This document shows, piece after piece, positions 5,309-11,336 of a DNA stretch of 11,336 bases. Each line of letters opens with the position of its first letter. Positions within the stretch are counted from its first letter, which is position 1. The position numbers and the translations under genes were made by a program. A model generated the notes under the pieces. It had not been told where the DNA came from and searched no databases. It saw only the letters and a list, made by a program, of their open reading frames with translations. The stretch lies in contig CAZSGN010000082.1 of NCBI GenBank assembly GCA_964606415.1, positions 1 to 11,336 on the forward strand. The letters run 5' to 3'. Origin of the DNA: CAZSGN01 sp964606415. Its GTDB lineage: Bacteria > Bacteroidota > Bacteroidia > Bacteroidales > JBBRXJ01.

Positions 5309-7912
5309 CTATTTTACTGTTATTTCTTTTTTCAGAAGATCTTCTTCCCGGGAAGAAGCGCCGACCAGCAATTCGTACGTGCCAGGCTCAACCACATAAG
5401 CTCCGGCTTCGTCATTCCATATGCCCAATTCTTCAACCGGGATAAGGAACTGAATAGTTTTTGTCTGACCAACAGCAATCTCTTCTCTTTTAAAGCCTAT
5501 CAATTCTTTTAAAGCCGGACTTTGAGGCTTTAACCGGCGGAAATACAATTGAACAACTTCTTCACCATCCATATCCCCGGCATTGGAAACTTGGACATCA
5601 ACCAGCAATTCACCATCAGAAGAAACCACATCCTGCTCAACAGTTGGCTTATCATAATTAAAAGTGGTATAACTTAAACCATAACCAAAAGGATACAATG
5701 GCCTACCATCAAAATATTTATAAGTCCTTCCCTGCATATCATAATCACTAAAATCCGGAAGGTCATTTACCGATTTATAGAAAGTGACAGGTAATCGCCC
5801 TGCAGGATTATAATCACCAAAAAGCACATCAGCAATAGCCTGCCCCCCAGCTTGTCCGGGGTACCAAGCCTCAACAATAGCAGGAATATTCTCATGCTCC
5901 CAATTAATAGCCACAGCGCTACCATTAAGCATGACCAGAACCATCGGTTTGTTAAGTTCAGCGATTTTTTTGATAAAATCCTGTTGTAAATCAGGTAAAT
6001 CAATACGTTGACGATCACCGCCTTCAAATCCATCAACCTGTACTTTCATTTCTTCACCTTCAAGACGAGGTGACAAGCCCATACACAGGACAACCGCATC
6101 GGCTTTAATTGCAGCCTCCATGGCTTTTTTCTCATAATCAATACCCGGTACCGCCCAAATCAATTCCATCTGTGCATCACCTTGCTTTTCAAAATACTTA
6201 AGATCAATAGGATATTTTTTACCCGCTTCCAGCTGCATAAATTTATATTCCTTAAGAGCATGATGTGGATTTTCATATTCGATAAGTGAATCAGCCACTT
6301 TCAATTTCCATCCACTGACACCCTGTCCACCAATAGCATAACGGCCTGAAACATCCGGAACAATATAGCCGGACCAATGAATACTAAATGAATCATCATC
6401 CAGGTCATCAAAAGGCGCCTGATCCCACCAGTAATAATCTACATTCTTGTCCACTTTTTCATGAGCAGGCTCCCCTTCCCAATTTTGGTTACTATAATAT
6501 TTAGCAAGCAAGCCCTCTTCCTGCAAAGAGGAATCGGTATAAAGATTAGCTTGAGGTATAGCCTGGAAGGTAGGGAGATTCTTTGCATGCTCGCATCCCA
6601 TTGCATAAAGCACCTCAGTATCTTTTAATTTTTCACGGATCCCCCTTAGCGGTGTAACCGGGTCAGCAGGAATACCATTGTAATTAGCTAATAAAGCCTC
6701 CACATCATTTGCATTAGGCCCCAATACGGCTAACCTTTTAATGTCTTTATCAAGCGGAAGAAGATTATCTTCATTTTTCAACAGCACCATTGATTTTTGT
6801 GCTGCTTCAAGCGCCAGTTGCCGATGTTTTTCATTATCTACAACATCATAAGGAATGTCTGCAAAAGGAACCATTTCCTGCGGATCAAACATACCCAATT
6901 TAAAACGCGCTTTCATTAAACGTTTAAGAGCCACATCAATCTGATTTTCATCAATCAAACCTCTCTCGACCGCTTCGGCAAGAGCAGGAGAAGAATTACC
7001 ACAATTGAGATCAGTACCCTTATTAAAAGCCATTGCGGCTGCTTCAGGCCTACCTTCGACGAGATCATGGCGCTCTTCGCCAAAAAAATCCTGGATTGCC
7101 CAGCAGTCAGAAACCACATAACCATCAAAACCCCATTGACTGCGGAGAATATTATCCAACAAAGGATCACTGCCACAACATGGTTTTCCACGGAATCTAT
7201 TATAAGCACACATGACCGAATGTACGTCAGCTTCTTCTACACATTTTTGGAAAGCAGGCATATATGTTTCCCAAAGGTCATAATCACTGGCAAGCGCATT
7301 AAAGCTATGCCTATCTGGTTCCGGGCCACTATGTACCGCATAATGCTTTGCTGTAGCGACCGATTTCAGGTAATCCGGATCATTCCCTTGCAGGGCATTA
7401 ATAAAACGAACAGCCATTTCACCGGTCAGGTAAGGGCATTCGCCATAGGTCTCCATCCCTCTTCCCCATCTGGGATCTCTGAATATATTAATGTTTGGCG
7501 TCCAAAATGTAATACCCTGATATATACCTCTTTTGTCTTTTCTCTGAAAATCGTGGTATTTGGCGCGGCCTTCATCAGAAATCGCCTCCCCCACACGGCT
7601 CATCATATCTGTATCCCACGAAGCCGCCAAGCCTATAGCCTGCGGGAAGACAGTGGCTAAGCCGGATCGTGCCACTCCATGCAGGCATTCATTCCACCAG
7701 TTATACTTCTGAATCCCCAATGAATCTATAGCTGGCGCATCATAATTCAGTTGGGCAATTTTTTGTTCCAGAGTCATCCTGGACACAAGGTCCTCAACCC
7801 TTTCATCAACAGAAAGGTCAGTATTTTGATAAGGAGGTGCATCTTTCTTAGTGTCACAAGAAACAAGAAATAAAAAAAACAGACTTAAAATAAAAAAAGA
7901 AATGCGAATCAT
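5309..7912 (-). CDS. GH3 beta-xylosidase/beta-glucosidase-like lipoprotein with PA14 insert
   Basis: 867 residues. Signal peptide with lipobox LVSC and lipidated C19, so probably membrane-anchored. Domains in order: GH3 TIM barrel about 33-345; the (alpha/beta)6 sandwich about 370-450 and 592-705, interrupted by a PA14 domain about 463-590; a linker; and a C-terminal fibronectin III-like domain about 765-855. The nucleophile is D269 in VVSDC. The acid/base is probably E618 or E620 in the LEGEE segment, before GGDRQ at 631-635. NWWNECLHGVA (71-81) and INIFRDPRWGRG (141-152) are characteristic of the xylosidase-like GH3 group, so beta-xylosidase is the first guess and beta-glucosidase the alternative. 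PA14 inserts in GH3 enzymes are thought to shape substrate recognition. It starts 43 bases after the DUF4861 stop, so the two are probably co-transcribed. Confidence 0.93.
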   Translation of the reverse strand: MIRISFFILSLFFLFLVSCDTKKDAPPYQNTDLSVDERVEDLVSRMTLEQKIAQLNYDAPAIDSLGIQKYNWWNECLHGVARSGLATVFPQAIGLAASWDTDMMSRVGEAISDEGRAKYHDFQRKDKRGIYQGITFWTPNINIFRDPRWGRGMETYGECPYLTGEMAVRFINALQGNDPDYLKSVATAKHYAVHSGPEPDRHSFNALASDYDLWETYMPAFQKCVEEADVHSVMCAYNRFRGKPCCGSDPLLDNILRSQWGFDGYVVSDCWAIQDFFGEERHDLVEGRPEAAAMAFNKGTDLNCGNSSPALAEAVERGLIDENQIDVALKRLMKARFKLGMFDPQEMVPFADIPYDVVDNEKHRQLALEAAQKSMVLLKNEDNLLPLDKDIKRLAVLGPNANDVEALLANYNGIPADPVTPLRGIREKLKDTEVLYAMGCEHAKNLPTFQAIPQANLYTDSSLQEEGLLAKYYSNQNWEGEPAHEKVDKNVDYYWWDQAPFDDLDDDSFSIHWSGYIVPDVSGRYAIGGQGVSGWKLKVADSLIEYENPHHALKEYKFMQLEAGKKYPIDLKYFEKQGDAQMELIWAVPGIDYEKKAMEAAIKADAVVLCMGLSPRLEGEEMKVQVDGFEGGDRQRIDLPDLQQDFIKKIAELNKPMVLVMLNGSAVAINWEHENIPAIVEAWYPGQAGGQAIADVLFGDYNPAGRLPVTFYKSVNDLPDFSDYDMQGRTYKYFDGRPLYPFGYGLSYTTFNYDKPTVEQDVVSSDGELLVDVQVSNAGDMDGEEVVQLYFRRLKPQSPALKELIGFKREEIAVGQTKTIQFLIPVEELGIWNDEAGAYVVEPGTYELLVGASSREEDLLKKEITVK

Positions 7913-7955
7913 TTTTAATAAAAATTAGGTTAACAATAAGTTATTTATAATCAGG

Positions 7956-9182
7956 CTAATATAAAACTTTGACGGGGCTAGCCTTTTTCGAGGCATCAAA
8001 ATCGATATGGTCTTTAAAATGATCTAATTCTTTAAACTGGGGTTCAGACTTCTCCCATCCCGCATAAAAGGAATAATGAACGGGGTCTTCACCCAGATCA
8101 AGTTCCGCGTAGTAAGTTTGGGTGATATCTGCTCCCTCGTCATTTGTCATCCCGGTATCAACAAAACTTTCCCGGTCCATGACAATACTCATTCCCAAAT
8201 ATTCACCCTGGAAAGCTTGTTTATCATGCGTAAGGATAGAGACAAATTGCTCATTGTGTTCAGTAACAAGCAATGAATCACTTTGCATATTAACAATACC
8301 TAGTACCAGCCGTTCGTCACCACGGGCATTGTTTAAAGTCACCTTGCTATCGTAGGCATAGCTACCTGCCCAGATCGAAATTTCGTGAGTCAAATCATAA
8401 GAACGATCATCAACGTTAAAATCATTATAAGTGAGTTCGAAAACAGATCGAACAGGGCCTTCAGTCACCAATTGATATTTAGAAAGGCAAGATTGACAAA
8501 TACGATAAAGAGAATCATTAATAAGCAAAGCAATAGAACCAGCACCCAGTGATTCTCCCACATTTAATATATCCATTCCCCAATCCTGAAGCTCATGATA
8601 ATTTTCATTAACTCCAACACTGTCCAATACCATCTGATCTGTTTTCTTTCCAAAAATATCCATCGCATTTCTCCGGTCAAAATAATTCCGGTAGGCAACC
8701 TTATCATTTTCCCAGGCAGGACCTTCCATCTGAAATTTTTTCGAGGTAATCTTTGTGTCAGCACTCTGGAGCCTTTCAGCAGACAACAACTCTTCCAACT
8801 GACCCGACTCAAGCAATTTTGCAAAACGAATGTTTGTTCTGGATTCAAATTCAGGCACAATACTATCAGGAACGACCTCCATCTCTAAACGAACCTTTTC
8901 ATTTGGCTGAAAAGAATAAACAAAAGCCAGCTCATCCCAGCGTCCATCTCCATCCATATCATCAAACTGAACAGGGATATGTTTGTCCTGTTTTTTAAGC
9001 AACACTGCATTTCCTTCCGGAATTTCCCCGTGCTTTTTTTCCAACTTTGATCTTTGAACAACAATCTGCTCATCAATTCTCTCACGATCCATGTCATTAA
9101 CCAGTTTAATATATTGTTTATTCTCTGATTGACATGCAAGTATAACAAAAGGCATTAATAGCATTATAAATAATCTTTGCAT
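7956..9182 (-). CDS. DUF4861 domain lipoprotein
   Basis: 408 residues. The signal peptide ends in lipobox ILAC with C17, so it is an exported lipoprotein. The rest matches the DUF4861 pattern: a short N-terminal beta region with an acidic cluster at 74-84 (DDMDGDGRWDE) that looks like a Ca-binding DxDxDG loop, a long beta-rich central part, and a C-terminal YAGWEKSEPQFK-type ending. I know of no firm activity for this family. It is often encoded among uronate- and pectin-type polysaccharide utilisation genes of Bacteroidota, so a role in uronic-acid glycan handling (enzyme or binding) is an inference from context. Here it is the first gene after the kduD terminator and directly precedes GH3. 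The start ATG is fixed by the signal peptide. Confidence 0.85.
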   Translation of the reverse strand: MQRLFIMLLMPFVILACQSENKQYIKLVNDMDRERIDEQIVVQRSKLEKKHGEIPEGNAVLLKKQDKHIPVQFDDMDGDGRWDELAFVYSFQPNEKVRLEMEVVPDSIVPEFESRTNIRFAKLLESGQLEELLSAERLQSADTKITSKKFQMEGPAWENDKVAYRNYFDRRNAMDIFGKKTDQMVLDSVGVNENYHELQDWGMDILNVGESLGAGSIALLINDSLYRICQSCLSKYQLVTEGPVRSVFELTYNDFNVDDRSYDLTHEISIWAGSYAYDSKVTLNNARGDERLVLGIVNMQSDSLLVTEHNEQFVSILTHDKQAFQGEYLGMSIVMDRESFVDTGMTNDEGADITQTYYAELDLGEDPVHYSFYAGWEKSEPQFKELDHFKDHIDFDASKKASPVKVLY

Positions 9183-9228
9183 AAGAATGAAATTTTAGTT
9201 TTTATTTTGATAAATTTTAATAAGCATT

Positions 9229-9258
9229 TAAAGATAAGAAAAGTTGATAAAAAACAAA
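9229..9258 (-). promoter_or_regulatory. Possible promoter for the DUF4861-GH3 unit
   Basis: On the minus strand a TTTG (9255-9258) is followed after 18 bases by TATCTTTA (9229-9236), one mismatch from the Bacteroidota -7 consensus TAnnTTTG, with a spacer slightly short of the usual 19-21. It lies between the kduD terminator and the DUF4861 start, leaving a leader of about 40 bases. The site is AT-rich and such matches arise by chance, so this is weak. A promoter somewhere in 9183-9262 is nevertheless expected because of the terminator before it. Confidence 0.25.
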
Positions 9259-9262
9259 AAAC

Positions 9263-9298
9263 AAAAAAAAATCCCTGCAAAAAATAATTGCAGGGATT
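9263..9298 (-). terminator. Intrinsic terminator after kduD
   Basis: Perfect inverted repeat with 11-base arms at 9270-9280 and 9288-9298 (core AATCCCTGCAA / TTGCAGGGATT) and a 7-base loop. In minus-strand sense it is followed at once by seven T (9269-9263), then more T-rich sequence interrupted by G. This is a textbook Rho-independent terminator, placed 57 bases after the kduD stop. It separates kduI-kduD from the DUF4861 unit. Confidence 0.9.
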
Positions 9299-9320
9299 GA
9301 TTATAATGCATAAATATAAC

Positions 9321-9343
9321 CTGATAACAGTGCTTCTTATCAG
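9321..9343 (-). other. Small stem-loop between kduD and its terminator
   Basis: Perfect 7-base arms CTGATAA (9321-9327) and TTATCAG (9337-9343) with a 9-base loop. It lies 12 bases after the kduD stop and 22 bases before the terminator stem in transcription order. It may help protect the mRNA 3' end, or be chance. Confidence 0.45.
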
Positions 9344-9355
9344 AAATCGCTCAAA

Positions 9356-10159
9356 TTACTCTTCACCAATCGGTTTACCAATGGTGGCTAAAATACCTCC
9401 ATCAACATAAACCACCTGACCATTAACAAAATCAGAGGCTTTAGAAGAAAGAAAAATAGCAGCGCCCTGCAACTCATCGGGTTGTCCCCAACGCCCGGCA
9501 GGTGTCCGGTTTATAATAAAATCATTAAAAGGATGTCCGTCTTTGCGAATTGGCTCAGTCTGCGAAGTAGCATAATAACCCGGGCCAATACCATTAGACT
9601 GAATATTATACTTCGCCCATTCTGTAGCCATATTTTTGGTTAACATTTTTAGTCCACCTTTTGCCGCAGCATAAGCAGAAACCGTATTCCTTCCCAACTC
9701 ACTCATCATCGAACACATATTGATGATTTTTCCGGGGCTTTTTCTTTCCACCATGCTTTTGGCGACATGTTTGGCCATAATAAAAGGCCCCACAACGTCA
9801 ATATCAATCACTTCCCGAAAATCTTTGGAGTCCATTTCCAACATAGGTATCCGTTTAATAATACCTGCATTATTGACAAGAATATCAATAGGTGCCACTT
9901 CTTTTTCAATTTGAGGGATCATTTCCTGAACCTTTTCTTCGTCCCTTACATCAAATTGATAGGCAGCCACTTCAATGCCGTCTTGTTTATATTCTTTAAC
10001 AGCAGCTTCAATTTTATCAGAAAAGATATCATTAATAATGATTTTGGCTCCTGCGCCAGCTAACCCTTTCGCAATAGCCATTCCAAGACCATGAGTAGCT
10101 CCTGTTACCATAGCCGTTTTACCGGAAAGATCAAACATATTCAACGTATTCGTAGGCAT
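9356..10159 (-). CDS. kduD: 2-dehydro-3-deoxy-D-gluconate 5-dehydrogenase (SDR family)
   Basis: 267 residues, the usual SDR size, cytoplasmic. Visible motifs: the cofactor-binding TGATHGLG at 19-26, N96-N-A-G, catalytic S150, and Y163-x-x-x-K167. The C-terminal YVDGG is also typical. The KduD reaction interconverts 3-deoxy-D-glycero-2,5-hexodiulosonate and 2-keto-3-deoxygluconate using NAD(P)H. The identification rests on SDR sequence plus position directly after kduI, 26 bases downstream; by sequence alone it could be annotated as a gluconate 5-dehydrogenase-like SDR. An internal start at M8 (MFDLSGK) is possible but the first ATG keeps the normal N-terminal length. KDG would next be phosphorylated and cleaved by KdgK and an aldolase, not encoded here. 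Confidence 0.88.
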   Translation of the reverse strand: MPTNTLNMFDLSGKTAMVTGATHGLGMAIAKGLAGAGAKIIINDIFSDKIEAAVKEYKQDGIEVAAYQFDVRDEEKVQEMIPQIEKEVAPIDILVNNAGIIKRIPMLEMDSKDFREVIDIDVVGPFIMAKHVAKSMVERKSPGKIINMCSMMSELGRNTVSAYAAAKGGLKMLTKNMATEWAKYNIQSNGIGPGYYATSQTEPIRKDGHPFNDFIINRTPAGRWGQPDELQGAAIFLSSKASDFVNGQVVYVDGGILATIGKPIGEE

Positions 10160-10185
10160 AGTATATCAAATTTTAAATTAAACAA

Positions 10186-11028
10186 TCATCTTAAATCAGT
10201 CAGTTCCGTTTTATCCATATCACCAAAATCTTTATTCTCACCTGCCATTCCCCATATAAATTTATAATTAGCAGTTCCAGCAGCACCATGGATGCTCCAT
10301 GAAGGAGAAATAACTGCCTGTTCATTCGTCATGAAAATATGGCGCGTCTCCTTAGGTTCACCCATAAAATGACAAATAACTTGCCCTTCGTCAACTTCAA
10401 AATAAAAGTAAGCTTCCATTCTTCTTTCATGCGTATGAGCAGGCATGGTATTCCATACACTTTTTTCCTTCACATCAGTATAGCCCATTTGCAACTGACA
10501 AGTTTCGACAATATCCCCGGCGATCATTTTATTCAGGCTTCTCAGGCTGGCTCCATCCTCACTTCCTATCAGATTTGTATCAGCCATATCCGGAGTCACT
10601 TTTTTCACGGGATATGCCGTATGTGCCAATGCTGAATTAAAATAAAAATGAGCAGGTTTTTTATCATTTTCACTCACAAATATAACATCCTTTTTGTTTT
10701 TACCTATATAAAGCGCATCGAGATAATCCATATTATATTCTTCGCCATCGACAATAACCTGCCCCTGTCCACCTAAATTAAAAACGCCCAATTCCCTTCT
10801 TTGCAAGAAAAATTCAGCTTTCAATGGATCAATCGCCTCAAGGTTAAGACGTTTTTTCCCAGGAACAGCACCACCAACGACCAAACGATCGTAAAATGAA
10901 TAAGCCATATTGACTTCATCCTTTTTCATTAAGGAAGGCACAAGAAACTCTTTTCTAATGCGCTCTGTATTATATGTACTCACATCGGCCGGATTGGCTG
11001 CATAATAAACCTCATAATTTGTTTTCAT
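10186..11028 (-). CDS. kduI: 5-dehydro-4-deoxy-D-glucuronate isomerase (4-deoxy-L-threo-5-hexosulose-uronate ketol-isomerase)
   Basis: 280 residues, matching the family length, cytoplasmic cupin-fold isomerase. The metal site is visible as H198-T-H200-E-R-R-M-E205 and H247 in SWSIHGAAGT, the H/H/E/H set that binds zinc in E. coli KduI. The N-terminal part with RRELGVFNLGG (77-87) is also typical. It converts the 4-deoxy-5-keto-uronate formed spontaneously after GH88/GH105 release of unsaturated uronic acid into 3-deoxy-D-glycero-2,5-hexodiulosonate, the substrate of KduD. Its presence indicates a lyase-degraded uronic-acid polymer (pectin, ulvan or glycosaminoglycan type); alginate catabolism usually uses other enzymes. 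First gene of the kduI-kduD unit in this window; the 308 bases upstream are non-coding. Confidence 0.96.
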   Translation of the reverse strand: MKTNYEVYYAANPADVSTYNTERIRKEFLVPSLMKKDEVNMAYSFYDRLVVGGAVPGKKRLNLEAIDPLKAEFFLQRRELGVFNLGGQGQVIVDGEEYNMDYLDALYIGKNKKDVIFVSENDKKPAHFYFNSALAHTAYPVKKVTPDMADTNLIGSEDGASLRSLNKMIAGDIVETCQLQMGYTDVKEKSVWNTMPAHTHERRMEAYFYFEVDEGQVICHFMGEPKETRHIFMTNEQAVISPSWSIHGAAGTANYKFIWGMAGENKDFGDMDKTELTDLR

Positions 11029-11061
11029 AACAATATCTATTTAAATTAGACTATTTCTAAA

Positions 11062-11095
11062 CAAAATTATTGATTTAGTTTGATAATCCTTTCAA
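11062..11095 (-). promoter_or_regulatory. Possible kduI promoter
   Basis: Minus-strand TAATTTTG (11062-11069) matches the Bacteroidota -7 consensus TAnnTTTG at all defined positions, and lies 33 bases upstream of the kduI ATG. The best -33 candidate is TTG at 11093-11095 with a 23-base spacer, longer than the usual 19-21. If used, the leader would be about 25-30 bases. Confidence 0.3.
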
Positions 11096-11223
11096 TAGTC
11101 ATTAAAAAATCAAATAAATACTTACAAAAACCACACCAAAACTGAATAAACCATCTTCCTGTTGCCTAAGTTGAGAACTCCTGATCCGCATCAAAATATA
11201 ATGTCGCATTTTTATGTCGGGAA

Positions 11224-11295
11224 TACAATCAACTTATAAGGCAAAGTACATAAATTACTGATTTTAAACTACAAAAGTTTTACAATAACTTATAA
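11224..11295. repeat. Interrupted direct repeat upstream of kduI
   Basis: TACAATCAACTTATAA at 11224-11239 is repeated as TACAATAACTTATAA at 11281-11295, identical except for one missing base. The copies start 57 bases apart. Their position about 200-270 bases upstream of kduI would suit paired operator sites for a regulator, or part of the regulatory region of a divergent upstream gene, but AT-rich chance similarity is possible. Confidence 0.4.
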
Positions 11296-11336
11296 AACAC
11301 GAATCATTAAAACACAGGGGTAAATCATTGATTTTT

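Larger units (their letters stand above)
11029..11336. other. Non-coding region upstream of kduI
   Basis: 308 AT-rich bases to the window edge with no credible gene on either strand. It contains a -7-like element close to kduI and an interrupted direct repeat further upstream (both listed). I see no tRNA, riboswitch or terminator. The next gene upstream is outside the window. Confidence 0.7.

Noticed and set aside
5174..5512. A 112-codon plus-strand open frame covering the GH3-sulfatase gap
   Set aside because: It starts in the repeat remnant, crosses both arms of the stem-loop and runs antisense into the GH3 C-terminus; no family resemblance.
7067..7660. A 197-codon plus-strand open frame inside GH3
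   Set aside because: It is antisense to the conserved catalytic barrel of GH3, has no recognisable motif, and is explained as a shadow of GH3 codon use.

Overview
The window looks like chromosomal DNA from a member of the Bacteroidota, probably a marine or sediment polysaccharide degrader. The evidence is AT-rich DNA, several secreted or lipoprotein glycan-active enzymes in one block, start codons mostly preceded by AT-rich leaders instead of Shine-Dalgarno sequences, TAnnTTTG-like promoter candidates, and a DUF4861 protein, a family common in this phylum. All eight genes I accept lie on the minus strand, so the window is transcribed from high to low coordinates.

Layout in transcription order. 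The first unit (11028 to 9356) is kduI-kduD, 26 bases apart, which convert the 4-deoxy-5-keto-uronate released after polysaccharide lyase and unsaturated glucuronidase action into 2-keto-3-deoxygluconate. It ends at a clear intrinsic terminator (9263-9298), with a second small stem-loop just before it (9321-9343). The second unit (9182 to about 1488) encodes export-type enzymes: a DUF4861 lipoprotein, a GH3 beta-xylosidase/beta-glucosidase-like lipoprotein with an inserted PA14 domain, a Ser-type S1 sulfatase, and a GH42 beta-galactosidase with a signal peptide. The last two genes, a PAPS-type sulfotransferase (1457-579) and a PhnO-like GNAT acetyltransferase (529-89), look cytoplasmic and of a different kind. 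They may be a separate tail read through from the cluster.

Taken together this reads as part of a polysaccharide utilisation locus for a sulfated, uronic-acid-containing glycan with galactose and probably xylose or glucose in it. Ulvan-like or sulfated pectin-like polymers would fit. No SusC/SusD pair, polysaccharide lyase, GH88/GH105 or regulator is present, so the substrate is inferred only from the gene set.

The most unusual part is the 229-base gap between the GH3 and sulfatase genes. It holds a 17-bp-arm imperfect stem-loop just after the GH3 stop, and a 7-bp tandem repeat array (nine consecutive units plus an outlying fragment) that runs up to the sulfatase start codon. The array unit nearest the ATG carries a base change that creates an AAGGA sequence 8 bases from the ATG. 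This could be a control point for sulfatase expression, possibly variable in repeat number. A sulfotransferase directly downstream of a desulfating catabolic cluster is the second point worth attention.
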